Below, piece by piece: positions 17,568-25,906 of a stretch of 34,259 nucleotides of DNA. Where the stretch lies: the NCBI GenBank assembly GCA_903918645.1, contig CAIXFH010000202.1:1-34259 (forward strand), in the 5' to 3' direction. The position numbers and the translations under genes are program-made. Position 1 is the stretch's first letter. Each line of letters begins with the position of its first letter. The notes under the pieces are model-generated. The model saw nothing but the letters and a program-made list of their open reading frames with translations, did no database searches and was not told where the DNA came from. This stretch comes from an uncultured Actinomycetes bacterium (GTDB taxonomy: Bacteria > Actinomycetota > Actinomycetes > S36-B12 > CAIYMF01).

Positions 17568-18881
17568 ATGTCCCCTTCAACGACGATCACCTTCCTAGGC
17601 GCCGGCAGCGTCGTCTTCACCCGTGAACTGATGAGCGACATCCTGGGTTTTGACGATCTTGGCCCACTACGAATCTCCTTGCACGACATCAATGCGGAGC
17701 GGCTCGAGACGGCGGTAGCAATCGCCGAGGCCACCGCTTCGCAACTGGGTCGACGTGTTGAGGTGGTGTCGTCCCTGGATCGCCGACGCGCACTTGAGGG
17801 TGCGAAGTACGTGGTGAACTCGATTCAGGTGGGCATGCACGCTGCCACGTTGCGCGATATCGAGTTGCCCGCGTCGTTTGGTCTGCGTCAGACCATCGGT
17901 GACACCCTCGGGGTCGGCGGGATCTTCCGCGGCCTGCGTACCTTCCCTGTCCTCGACGGCATTGCGCGCGACATGCTCGAGATCTGCCCGGATGCGTGGC
18001 TGCTCAACTACACCAATCCGATGGCTATGAACATCGCTTACCTGCGGGCAGTAGCGCCGGGGCTCAAGGTGCTCGGCCTGTGCCACTCGGTCTACTGGAC
18101 CGTGCGCGGCCTCTGTGAAGTCATCGATGTCCCGTTCGAGGACGTGTCGTACTGGTCAGCGGGGGTCAATCACCAGGCTTGGCTGCTGCGCTGGGAACGT
18201 GAGGGGCAGAGCCTCTATCCCTTGCTCGATGCGCGGATCGCCGCTGATCCTGAGCTCCGACGTCGGGTGCGAGTCGATATGTATCGCCGTCTTGGCTATT
18301 ACCCCACCGAGACAAGTGAGCACTCGAGTGAGTACGTGCCGTGGTACTTGCACCACGACAGTGAAATCGAGCGCCTGCGGATTGAGGTGGGCGTCTACAT
18401 CGGGATCAGCGAGGATAACTTGCGCGAGTACGACGACGTTCGCAACTCGCTAGCTGCAGGTGAGCCACTGGCGATGGATCGCGATTCGACCGAGTACGCA
18501 CCGCAGGTGATTCACTCGATGGAGACTGGGACCAAGCGGACCATCTTCGCCAACGTGGCTAACCGCGGCTACATCACCAATCTGCCCAATGAGTACGCGG
18601 TTGAGGTGCCCACCTCGATCGATGAACTCGGCGCTCACCCGATGCACGTTGGCGACCTGCCCTTGCAGTGTGCGGCGTTGAACCGATCGTTCGTCAGCGT
18701 TGGCGAACTCACCGTGCGGGCCGCGGTGACCGGTGATCCACAACTTGTGCGAAATGCCGCGATGATTGACCCCAACACCGCGGCCACTCTCACGGTGGAT
18801 CAGATCTGGAACCTATGCAATGCGCTGACTGTTGCGCATGGAGATCTGCTGCCGGAGAGTCTGCGAGTGTCACTTGCCTGA
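17568..18881 (+). CDS. Glycoside hydrolase family 4, alpha-galactosidase-like
   Basis: 437 residues from the ATG at 17568. An upstream in-frame ATG at 17508 adds residues before the Rossmann strand and is unlikely. GH4 enzymes use NAD+ and a divalent metal to cleave glycosides by oxidation and elimination. The NAD-binding strand ITFLGAGSVVFTRELMSDIL is at 7-26. GDTLGVGGIFRGLRT (111-125), LLNYTNPM (145-152), the metal-ligand Cys-His in GLCHSV (170-175) and GVNHQAW (199-205) match the MelA/alpha-galactosidase branch rather than the 6-phospho-glycosidase branch. It leads a run of five rightward genes. No signal peptide is seen, so it acts on imported sugar. The precise substrate is not determined. 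Confidence 0.9.
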   Translation: MSPSTTITFLGAGSVVFTRELMSDILGFDDLGPLRISLHDINAERLETAVAIAEATASQLGRRVEVVSSLDRRRALEGAKYVVNSIQVGMHAATLRDIELPASFGLRQTIGDTLGVGGIFRGLRTFPVLDGIARDMLEICPDAWLLNYTNPMAMNIAYLRAVAPGLKVLGLCHSVYWTVRGLCEVIDVPFEDVSYWSAGVNHQAWLLRWEREGQSLYPLLDARIAADPELRRRVRVDMYRRLGYYPTETSEHSSEYVPWYLHHDSEIERLRIEVGVYIGISEDNLREYDDVRNSLAAGEPLAMDRDSTEYAPQVIHSMETGTKRTIFANVANRGYITNLPNEYAVEVPTSIDELGAHPMHVGDLPLQCAALNRSFVSVGELTVRAAVTGDPQLVRNAAMIDPNTAATLTVDQIWNLCNALTVAHGDLLPESLRVSLA

Positions 18882-18902
18882 CCTTGCCCGTATGGAGATT
18901 CG

Positions 18903-19739
18903 ATGCCGCTAGTACCGACCGTTGACCTGATCGATGACGCGCGCGCACTGAGTCGAGCCATCGGCGCGTTCAACGTGATCTGCCTCGAGCATGCAGAAGC
19001 CATTGTGGCCGGTGCCGAGGCAGCCGGACTTCCCGTCATCATGCAGATCAGCGAGAACGCTGTGAAGTTCCACGGGGGTCGAATCGCGCCCCTCGCTGCT
19101 GCGTGCGTGGCTATCGCGAATGGCTCAAGTGCTTCTGTCGCAATGCATCTCGACCATGTTGAGAGTGCACCGCTTATGTATCAGGCGGCCGAGCATGGAT
19201 TCGGCTCGGTGATGTTCGATGCCTCAACGCTGTCGTATGCCGACAACGTTGAGGCAACCCATTCCGCGGTCGTGTGGGGTCACGAGCACGGCCTGTGGGT
19301 CGAGTCCGAACTTGGTGCGGTGGGCGGTAAGGATGGAGCGCACGCACCTGGTGTGCGTACCGATCCGACTGAGGCCGCTGGCTTTGTGGCTGCCACTGGT
19401 GTCGATGCGCTTGCAGTGGCGGTGGGAAGTTCACACGCCATGCTCGACCGCAGTGCCGCTCTCGACCACGAGCTCATTGCTGCGATTGCCGCGGCGGTCC
19501 GTGTTCCCCTCGTTCTGCACGGTTCGTCTGGGGTCTCAGATGACGAGCTTCGACGCGCTGTGCGCGCTGGCATGGTGAAGGTCAATATCGGCACTGCGCT
19601 GAATATCGCGTTCACTGGTGCGGTGCGCGAACGACTCGTTGCCGATGCGTCGGTCGTTGATCCACGTAAGTACATTGCGCCAGCGCGTGATGCTATGGCT
19701 GCCGTGGTTGCTCACTTCCTGCGTGTGCTCGGGGGCTGA
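18903..19739 (+). CDS. Class II tagatose/fructose-bisphosphate aldolase (KbaY/GatY-like)
   Basis: 278 residues, shorter than the operon-borne cbbA at 7293 and closer in length to KbaY/GatY. Zinc/catalytic features: AFNVICLEHAEAI at the N-terminus, HLDH at 82-85, VESELGAVGGKDG at 133-145, GSSH at 175-178, LVLHGSSGVSDDEL from 203 and KVNIGTALNIAFT. Enzymes of this group split tagatose- or fructose-1,6-bisphosphate into two triose phosphates. GGAG precedes the ATG, 21 bp after the GH4 gene. With the SIS isomerase at 23540 and PfkB kinase at 29085 it would complete a tagatose-6-phosphate route (inferred). Confidence 0.9.
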   Translation: MPLVPTVDLIDDARALSRAIGAFNVICLEHAEAIVAGAEAAGLPVIMQISENAVKFHGGRIAPLAAACVAIANGSSASVAMHLDHVESAPLMYQAAEHGFGSVMFDASTLSYADNVEATHSAVVWGHEHGLWVESELGAVGGKDGAHAPGVRTDPTEAAGFVAATGVDALAVAVGSSHAMLDRSAALDHELIAAIAAAVRVPLVLHGSSGVSDDELRRAVRAGMVKVNIGTALNIAFTGAVRERLVADASVVDPRKYIAPARDAMAAVVAHFLRVLGG

Positions 19740-19742
19740 GCG

Positions 19743-20519
19743 ATGCGTGGGCTGGCCGGCAAGGGCGTGCTTGTCAGCGGGGGCACTAGCGGGATCGGGC
19801 TGGCGGCGGCGGCCCGTTTACTTGGCGAAGGGTGCCGCGTCTTCGTCACTGGCCACGAGCAAGCTGGCCTTACTGGCGCCTTGGAGACTTTGGCCGCAGC
19901 CGCTCCTGCCGAAATGTTCGCCGGCGCGGTGGGTGAGGTGAGTTCGCCGCAATCTGTAGCCGACATTGTTGCTCTGGCGGAGGAGTTCACGGGCGGGATC
20001 GACGTCTTGGCCAACAACGCGGGCGTCGCCTGGCAGGAGCCGTTCCTTGACCTCACAGTGGAGGCCTGGGACCGCATGATTGCGGTGAACGTGCGCGGGA
20101 TGTTCCTGATGGGCCAGGCCGTGGCTCGTCTAATGGTTGCCAACAAGCGCCGCGGATCGATTATCAACATGGCGTCGACGAACGGCCTTGCAGCAGAGGC
20201 GCTATACGCGCACTACAACTCATCCAAGGGTGCGGTTGTGCAACTCTCACGTTCGATGGCGGTCGAGCTCGGAGCACACGGTATTCGTGTTAACACCATC
20301 TGCCCCGGGTACATTCAAACGCCGATGAACGTCGAAATCGCCAGGGCTGCAGGCAATCCCGCCAAGGCTTTGGCATATGCCCGTGACTTCATCCCGCTAG
20401 GTCGAGCCGGCGACGCGGACGAAGTTGCCGCTGTCTATGCCTTCCTGGCCAGCGACGAAGCGTCTTTCATTCATGGTGCCGAACTCGTTGTCGATGGTGG
20501 GCAACGAGCTGTGATGTAG
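19743..20519 (+). CDS. SDR-family oxidoreductase
   Basis: 258 residues, a classical short-chain dehydrogenase. The nucleotide motif GGTSGIG is at 13-19, NNAG at 91-94, the catalytic Ser at 145 (NMAST) and YNSSK at 158-162. IRVNTICPGYIQTPM and the ending FIHGAELVVDGG are family-typical. It begins 3 bp after the aldolase stop, so translation is probably coupled. In sugar operons such enzymes oxidise or reduce a sugar, polyol or sugar acid at one carbon. The substrate here cannot be told. Confidence 0.92.
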   Translation: MRGLAGKGVLVSGGTSGIGLAAAARLLGEGCRVFVTGHEQAGLTGALETLAAAAPAEMFAGAVGEVSSPQSVADIVALAEEFTGGIDVLANNAGVAWQEPFLDLTVEAWDRMIAVNVRGMFLMGQAVARLMVANKRRGSIINMASTNGLAAEALYAHYNSSKGAVVQLSRSMAVELGAHGIRVNTICPGYIQTPMNVEIARAAGNPAKALAYARDFIPLGRAGDADEVAAVYAFLASDEASFIHGAELVVDGGQRAVM

Positions 20520-20606
20520 CGACCACGTCACGGCTTGACGGACAGCGGGCCCGACAGCCTGGCGGCCCGACACAAACTCAGCTCACATCATCGAAGGGAG
20601 GCCGAC

Positions 20607-20987
20607 ATGGCACGACAAGCGGCACACGCAGAGGGAACCCCACCGCCGGCTGGGCCCTACTCACCGTCTGTGCGTATCGGCGCCATCGTCGCGGGATCGG
20701 GCCAGGTGGGTATTACCGCCGACGGAACCGTTGTCGAGGGTGTCGGTGCGCAGACCACTCAGGCGTTGACTAATCTGCTTTCGCATCTGGCCGCTAGCGG
20801 TGCACATGAGCGCGACGTAATCAGCGTGCGGGTGTTCCTCACCGAGGTCTCGCAGTTCGCCGAGATGAATCAGGCGTACGAGCAAGTCTTCACTTCGCCC
20901 TACCCCGCGCGCAGCACCATCTATGTCGGCCTACCGCCGGGGCTGCTGGTTGAGATCGACGCACTCGCAGTAGTGGATGGCCGATGA
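20607..20987 (+). CDS. ridA: RidA-family enamine/imine deaminase
   Basis: 126 residues from the ATG at 20607, which has AGGGAGG at ideal spacing. An earlier in-frame start at 20535 lacks this and is rejected. Family marks are GPYSPSVRIGAIVAGSGQ near the N-terminus, RVFLTEVSQFAEMN, the substrate-binding Arg102 in PARSTIYVGLP and Glu116 in LVEIDA. RidA proteins hydrolyse reactive 2-aminoacrylate-type enamines and imines released by PLP dehydratases. Its stop overlaps the start of a PLP enzyme (ATGA at 20984-20987), a direct functional hint that it clears that enzyme's intermediate. Confidence 0.92.
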   Translation: MARQAAHAEGTPPPAGPYSPSVRIGAIVAGSGQVGITADGTVVEGVGAQTTQALTNLLSHLAASGAHERDVISVRVFLTEVSQFAEMNQAYEQVFTSPYPARSTIYVGLPPGLLVEIDALAVVDGR

Positions 20988-22291
20988 GCGCCGACTCTCG
21001 TCGCGGCGAAGCGCCGCCCTGGCGGCAGCCGGGCTTTGTGCCCGGTGGATCCGACGGCTTGCCCGCAGACTTCAAGGCTGCGCTCGTGCTGCAGCCGGCG
21101 CGTGCGGGGTTGCCCCTGTTGCTCGACCTCGCAGAATCACCGCTGGCGATCCTGCGTGAGTCAGCCCTCCTGCACAACGTCGCGGCGATGAACGACATCT
21201 GCGACAGCGTCGGCTTCTCGATTGCGCCACATGCCAAGACCACGATGTCGCCTGAGTTGATAGATCTCCAAACTGGTTCTGGTGCATGGGGTTTTGCCGC
21301 CGCTACGTCGTACCAGGTGCGCCGGCTATTCGATTTCGGTGTCACACGGGTGATCTGCGCGACCGAGTTGGTCGATGTACCAGCGCTGGTCGACATCTTG
21401 CAGCTCGTCGCTGAGGTGCCGGACCGTGAGTTCCTGCTGTTCGTCGACTCGTTCGACACATTGCGGATCGCCGAGGCAGCCGCTGAGCAAGCGCCTGCGG
21501 GCGCAGTTCTGCAGGTGCTGGTGGAGGTAGGCCACCTCGGCGGCCGTACCGGCATCCGTGGGGTCGAAGGAGCGATCGCACTAGCCGAGGCTGCAGCAGC
21601 CTCGCCATCGTTGGTGCTGCGAGGCATCGCTGGGTACGAGGCCACCGTCCCGGGGATCCGCACCGCAGAGGGCTTGGCGTCGGTTGATGAGTTCCTCGAC
21701 CAACTCGCTTTGATCACTCGTCATGCGTTCAGGGCTGGCTGGTTGTCGGCCGATCCGATCCTGACTGTCGGCGGCAGCATGTACATCGATCGGGTACAGA
21801 GCCGGTTGGCCGCGCTTCCCGGTGAAGGGATCGAGGTAGTGCTGCGCAGCGGGTGTTACCTCACACACGACCACGGTCTGTACGAGACCGCGAGCCAAAT
21901 CACGCCTGCATCACAGCCACAGTTACAGCCAGAGCCACAGCCACGCTGGCAGGCAGCAGTGGAAGTGTGGGCGCGGGTGATCTCACGGCCCGAGCCTGAT
22001 CTAGCGATCCTTAACGCCGGACGTCGTGACCTATCGCATGATCAAGGGCTGCCGGCCCCCGTGGCGACCTATCGCAACGCGGGTGAGGTGGCGCGCACCG
22101 ATGAGTTGACTGCCTTTGCGCTCAGCGATCAGCACACCTTCGTGCGGCTGTCGCCAGGCGCCGACCTGCGGGTGGGAGACCTTGTCGCACTTGGGATTTC
22201 GCACCCGTGCACGACTTTTGATAAGTGGCGTGTACTGCATGTGGTCGATGACGACTACCGAAGTGTCGGAGTCTGCACCACGCACTTCTAG
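20984..22291 (+). CDS. DSD1/D-threonine aldolase-like PLP enzyme
   Basis: 435 residues, fold-type III PLP enzyme (alanine-racemase-like N-terminal barrel, then a metal-binding C-terminal beta domain). The PLP lysine is K85 in APHAKTTMSP. VEVGHLGGRTGIR and LTVGGSMY are barrel strands, and the C-terminal metal ligands appear as QHTF (His about 384) and SHPC (about 407-409), as in zinc-dependent D-serine dehydratase. Family reactions include D-serine or 3-hydroxy-D-aspartate dehydration and D-threonine cleavage; some relatives may act on amino-sugar acids. A Gln/Pro-rich in-frame insertion lies at about 307-318. It overlaps ridA by 4 bp. The substrate is unknown; a dehydratase yielding an enamine would explain the RidA coupling. 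Confidence 0.88.
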   Translation: MSADSRRGEAPPWRQPGFVPGGSDGLPADFKAALVLQPARAGLPLLLDLAESPLAILRESALLHNVAAMNDICDSVGFSIAPHAKTTMSPELIDLQTGSGAWGFAAATSYQVRRLFDFGVTRVICATELVDVPALVDILQLVAEVPDREFLLFVDSFDTLRIAEAAAEQAPAGAVLQVLVEVGHLGGRTGIRGVEGAIALAEAAAASPSLVLRGIAGYEATVPGIRTAEGLASVDEFLDQLALITRHAFRAGWLSADPILTVGGSMYIDRVQSRLAALPGEGIEVVLRSGCYLTHDHGLYETASQITPASQPQLQPEPQPRWQAAVEVWARVISRPEPDLAILNAGRRDLSHDQGLPAPVATYRNAGEVARTDELTAFALSDQHTFVRLSPGADLRVGDLVALGISHPCTTFDKWRVLHVVDDDYRSVGVCTTHF

Positions 22292-22360
22292 ATCACGGCG
22301 TCTGCTAGATCACGGCGCCTGCTTGATCACGGCGTGTGCTTGATCACGGCGTGTGCTTGA
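22289..22360. repeat. Four tandem 17-bp repeats starting at the stop codon of the PLP-enzyme gene
   Basis: Units are 22289-22305, 22306-22322, 22323-22339 and 22340-22356, plus a partial fifth to 22360. Units 1 and 2 begin TAGATCACGGCG; units 3 and 4 (TTGATCACGGCGTGTGC) are identical. The first TAG is the stop codon. Each unit contains the palindrome TGATCA or the related AGATCA. Confidence 0.92.
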
Positions 22361-22364
22361 AGCC

Positions 22365-22390
22365 AGCGAGTTCAGGCAGCGAGTTCAGGC
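22365..22390. repeat. 13-bp tandem duplication at the amidohydrolase 3' end
   Basis: AGCGAGTTCAGGC occurs at 22365-22377 and again at 22378-22390. The second copy contains the minus-strand stop codon (22385-22387) of the amidohydrolase gene, so this convergent gap has duplications touching both stop codons. Confidence 0.85.
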
Positions 22391-23476
22391 TGGCATGTCC
22401 AGGATCCGTCGGGCGTTGTCGGCGTACACCGCGCGCAGGTGTGCGGCCGGCAACGCGGCACCGGAGATGTCCCACCGACCTTGCGGCGGAATTTCGCACC
22501 CAGCCGCGTAGTCGAAGCACTCATCGTCAGTCTCGAGGAAACGCGCGTAGGTGAGCACGGTGTCCTCGTCGAGTGGGAATGAGTCGGTGCCGAAAAGAAT
22601 TCGGTCGGGATGCCGTGCTACGAGGCGAGCGAACCGACGCGGCTGACGGCCGAGTTCGCCGAGTCGACCACCGATGTCTGCGTTGAAGTTGGGGCACTCG
22701 TCCATCAGGGCTGACACCCAGTCGAGATCCTCTGCCGCACAGCCGACATGCGCGCCGATGAACGTGGTGCCAGGGGCGCGGCGAACCACATCGCTGAGCG
22801 CGTCCATGAGCCGGTCGAAGGTCGGGTGCTCGGGGCCACCGAACCACCATGAAGGCATCTCTTGGAGCTCGTCGATTCGTTCGTTGTGTCGATCGAGTGG
22901 GGTGAAAAATGCGACCGGATCAGCGGTGTGGATCAGAATCGGCAGCCCGAGCTCGCCGGCAGCGATGAAGACCTCGGTGAGCCGTGGATCATCTGGCAGC
23001 ACTCGGCCGCCGCCGGCATCGGTCACTGCAAGGCCAAGGTCCTTCCAGACCTTGAGACCGCGAGCGCCTTGGTCGACCGCTCGATGCAGGTCGGCGATCA
23101 GCGTCTCGGTCGGGCGAGCGCCTTGTAGACGCGACCAATCGAGATGGCAGAAGGTGAGGAATCGATCGGGATGTGCGGCGTCGAGGCGAGCGATGTTGTC
23201 GTCAAGATCGCTGCCCCACCGACCGTCAAGGTTGACGATGGCGCTGATGGCCCTGCGGTCCATCGTGTCGATCAATGCGCCCACATCGTAGGCCATCCAT
23301 CCACCTTCGTCGTGCAGCCAGCGACCGAGGTGGTTGTGCACGTCTATCGCGGGTACCGCGAGCCGATCGATGGGCGTGAGCGGACGACGAATCGAGCGGA
23401 TGGGCGCGTACTCAGCCAGCGGGAGTGTTGCGAATCGACGATCAGGCGTGCCGGCTCCGGGGATCAAATCGCTCAT
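22385..23476 (-). CDS. Amidohydrolase-family metal-dependent hydrolase
   Basis: 363 residues, amidohydrolase-2-type TIM barrel. Visible metal and catalytic positions are the HxH in DVHNH (45-49), GLKVWKDLG with a possible bridging Lys, LIHTADP, FIGAHVG and FGTDSF. The family covers decarboxylases, lactonases and aromatic or sugar-acid hydrolases. It does not look like N-acetyl-hexosamine-6-phosphate deacetylase, whose motifs differ. It converges on the PLP-enzyme gene and is divergent from the SIS gene, 63 bp apart. A sugar-lactonase role would suit the island but is only a guess. Confidence 0.88.
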   Translation of the reverse strand: MSDLIPGAGTPDRRFATLPLAEYAPIRSIRRPLTPIDRLAVPAIDVHNHLGRWLHDEGGWMAYDVGALIDTMDRRAISAIVNLDGRWGSDLDDNIARLDAAHPDRFLTFCHLDWSRLQGARPTETLIADLHRAVDQGARGLKVWKDLGLAVTDAGGGRVLPDDPRLTEVFIAAGELGLPILIHTADPVAFFTPLDRHNERIDELQEMPSWWFGGPEHPTFDRLMDALSDVVRRAPGTTFIGAHVGCAAEDLDWVSALMDECPNFNADIGGRLGELGRQPRRFARLVARHPDRILFGTDSFPLDEDTVLTYARFLETDDECFDYAAGCEIPPQGRWDISGAALPAAHLRAVYADNARRILDMPA

Positions 23477-23527
23477 CGAAAATGTCCACTTCCTGCAGGG
23501 TTACGCCACCAATCGCGCATAGATGAC

Positions 23528-23533
23528 CATACT
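23528..23533 (+). promoter_or_regulatory. Candidate -10 of the SIS-isomerase operon
   Basis: CATACT lies six bases before the ATG at 23540, the same geometry as at 10397, 12056 and 15891, although the first base is C. On the other strand the overlapping hexamer TATGGT could serve the divergent amidohydrolase gene. Confidence 0.3.
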
Positions 23534-23539
23534 CACGCC

Positions 23540-24436
23540 ATGGAACTTCGAACAGCAACCGACCGCGAGATAGCTAGTCAGCCGCAGATGTGGGCGCGTG
23601 GTCTCGAGTTCACCGATCGGGTGCGCGATTTGCTCATCGCCCCAGGTGAGCGCGTACTCGCGATTGGTTGCGGTACTTCGGCTTTCGTCTCGCAGGTCTA
23701 CGCGCACTTGCGCGAGAACGCTGGATTCGGCGAGACCGACTGGGCGTTGGCATCTGAGATGCCAACCCGTCGCCGTTATGACCGGGTCATCGCCATCACC
23801 CGGTCCGCAACTACCACTGAGGTTGTCGACGCGTTGGCCGCACTGGCTCCGGGCGCACGCCGAATCGGCGTTATCGCCGTGCCGGGCCAACGCATCGATG
23901 ACTATCTCGACGATCGAATCCTGCTGGATTGGGCTGACGAAACCAGTGTTGTGCAGACCCGTTTCCCGACCACGCTGATCACGATGATTCGTGCAGCGGT
24001 TGGCCAGGACGTATCGGCCTCGATCGCGCAGTGCGAAGCGGCAGTGGTTGACCCGCTCCCAGTAGTGGCCTCCGACTTTGACCACCTGGTCTTCCTGGGC
24101 ACGGGCTGGACTTTGGGCCTGGCGCATGAGGCGGCGCTGAAGACTCGCGAGTCGGCTCAAGCGTGGGCTGAGTCCTACCCGGCGATGGATTATCGGCATG
24201 GTCCGATTGCGGTGGCTGGGCCGCGGTCACTGGTCTGGATGTTCGGTGAACCACCCGCCGGCCTCGTCGACGACGTACGCGCAACTGGTGCCACTGTGGT
24301 CACCGACTCACTCGACCCCCTCGTACAACTTGTTCGCGCGCAACGCCTGGGCGTGGATCTGGCTGACTCTCGAGGTCTCAATCCGGATACACCGCGTGCA
24401 CTTTCCCGTTCCGTCGTACTTACTACTGGTAACTGA
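23540..24436 (+). CDS. SIS-domain sugar isomerase (AgaS/GlmS-isomerase-like)
   Basis: 298 residues from the ATG at 23540; the longer open frame upstream is antisense to the amidohydrolase. Two SIS phosphosugar-binding folds: the first about 30-150 (RVLAIGCGTSAFVSQVYA, then VIAITRSATTTEVVDAL), the second about 170-290 (LVFLGTGWTLGLAHEAALKTRE, and the AESYPAMDYRHGPIA loop). The opening EIASQPQMWARG is typical of COG2222 proteins such as AgaS. These isomerise or deaminate hexosamine-6-phosphates; AgaS converts galactosamine-6-phosphate to tagatose-6-phosphate. There is no glutaminase domain, so it is not full GlmS. It heads the transporter operon. The galactosamine specificity is inferred from context. 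Confidence 0.88.
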   Translation: MELRTATDREIASQPQMWARGLEFTDRVRDLLIAPGERVLAIGCGTSAFVSQVYAHLRENAGFGETDWALASEMPTRRRYDRVIAITRSATTTEVVDALAALAPGARRIGVIAVPGQRIDDYLDDRILLDWADETSVVQTRFPTTLITMIRAAVGQDVSASIAQCEAAVVDPLPVVASDFDHLVFLGTGWTLGLAHEAALKTRESAQAWAESYPAMDYRHGPIAVAGPRSLVWMFGEPPAGLVDDVRATGATVVTDSLDPLVQLVRAQRLGVDLADSRGLNPDTPRALSRSVVLTTGN

Positions 24437-24550
24437 ACTGGCGATACCTGAAGTGCAGGCAATTGAGCTACTGACAACTGACGAGACAGATCCCGGCGAA
24501 CTCGCGAGAACAACAACAACTCACAGTAACGACAACCCCAGGTGGTCTTC

Positions 24551-25906
24551 ATGCGCGCTTCTTCACGCTCCGTGCCTCGTTCCCGTCGCCGCGCGTTAGT
24601 AGGTGTTGCTGCGCTCGCAGCCGTGACACTCGGGCTCGGTGCCTGTTCGTCTGGCGGTTCCACTGACACGGGCACGCCCGGCGCCTCATCGGCTGCCCCC
24701 GTCGACTCAACCTCCCCGGTCACGCTCACCTGGTGGACGGGGCAAACTGCCGAGGCAGAGAAGCTCCTCGAAGGCTTGGCCGCCGAGTACACGAAGGCGC
24801 ACCCGAACGTGACTTTCAATGTGTCACCGGGGGCCCCCACTACTGACGAGCTCAAGCAGAAGATCGCGGCCGGGTTCGTCGCCGATAGTTACCCCGATCT
24901 GTCCTACGCGTTCGGTAGTTGGGCCACTGAGCTAGGGATGAGCGGCCACACCCTCGACTTGGCCCCTCGCGTCGCTGACCCTGCGGTCAAGTGGGACGAG
25001 TTCCCCGAGGCAGCGCGCAAGACTGCGACTGTTGAGAACCGAGTGATCGGAATGCCGGCGCTCGTCGACAATCTCGGGCTCATGTACAACAAGACGGTCT
25101 TCGACGCCGCCGGTGTTTCTTACCCCACCGACCAGTGGACCTGGGACGACTTCCGCGCGGCGGCCAAGAAGCTGACCGATCCCGCAAAGGGCGTCTATGG
25201 CACTGCCTATTCGGTGTCAGGCAGTGAGGACACCACCTGGCACTTCTGGCCCTTGCTCTGGCAGAACGGTGGTTCGGTGCTCTCTCCAGATCAAAAGAGC
25301 GCTGCTTTCAATTCCGATGCCGGCGTGAAGGCGCTTGAGACGCTTCGCGCGATGGCCGTCGACGACAAGTCGATGTACCTCGATCAGACCGATGAGAAGT
25401 ACGGCCCGCTCATGTACGACGGCAAGGTCGCGATGATCATCGGCGGACCATGGCAGTTGTACGACCTCAAGGACCGCAAGGTCGATTACGGCGTAACGAT
25501 CCTGCCCGGCACCAATGGCGATCACCAGACTGTGTCAGGCCCCGACATCTGGGTTGCGTTCGATCATGGTGACGCCAATCGTGCAGCAGCAACTGAGGAC
25601 TTCCTCCTCTGGCTCACCAGTGCTCCGATCGATGAGCGATGGAACCTTGCCTATGGCAATCTGCCGATTCGCTCATCCGAGGAGTCGAGTGCCGCGTTCC
25701 AGACCTGGGCCACCGATTACGCCCCGGGCGCGACCGTCTTCTTCAATAACCTGAAGAACGCCAAGACGCCTCGCCCGACAGTCGAGGGATACACCGAGAT
25801 GTCGAAGTACGTCGGTGAGGCGATCGCTGCAGTGCTTCAGGGCCAAGGAAATCCCAAGGATGCACTAGATGCGGCAGCGGCCAAGTCCGCTGAGGCGCTG
25901 GCATGA
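24551..25906 (+). CDS. Sugar ABC transporter substrate-binding lipoprotein 1
   Basis: 451 residues. I chose the ATG at 24551, with AGGTGG about 6 nt upstream, over the GTG at 24542. A basic N-terminus and hydrophobic core end in the lipobox LGAC, giving Cys32 for lipid anchoring outside the membrane. The body is an extracellular family 1 (MalE-like) sugar-binding protein, opening SPVTLTWWTGQTAEAEKLL, with many aromatics (WPLLWQNGG, GGPWQLYDL) likely to stack on sugar. The 114-bp stretch before it holds A/C-rich sequence and an 8-bp CTCGCGAG palindrome but no clear promoter. A close paralogue follows immediately. Confidence 0.93.
   Translation: MRASSRSVPRSRRRALVGVAALAAVTLGLGACSSGGSTDTGTPGASSAAPVDSTSPVTLTWWTGQTAEAEKLLEGLAAEYTKAHPNVTFNVSPGAPTTDELKQKIAAGFVADSYPDLSYAFGSWATELGMSGHTLDLAPRVADPAVKWDEFPEAARKTATVENRVIGMPALVDNLGLMYNKTVFDAAGVSYPTDQWTWDDFRAAAKKLTDPAKGVYGTAYSVSGSEDTTWHFWPLLWQNGGSVLSPDQKSAAFNSDAGVKALETLRAMAVDDKSMYLDQTDEKYGPLMYDGKVAMIIGGPWQLYDLKDRKVDYGVTILPGTNGDHQTVSGPDIWVAFDHGDANRAAATEDFLLWLTSAPIDERWNLAYGNLPIRSSEESSAAFQTWATDYAPGATVFFNNLKNAKTPRPTVEGYTEMSKYVGEAIAAVLQGQGNPKDALDAAAAKSAEALA

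Noticed and set aside
22674-23291. 205-codon plus-strand open frame over the amidohydrolase gene
   Set aside because: It is Ser/Arg/Pro-rich shadow translation; the opposite strand encodes a full amidohydrolase with metal motifs.
22385-23476. Amidohydrolase as N-acetylgalactosamine-6-phosphate deacetylase
   Set aside because: Its motifs fit the amidohydrolase-2 group, not the NagA/AgaA group, so it cannot be used to complete the Aga pathway.
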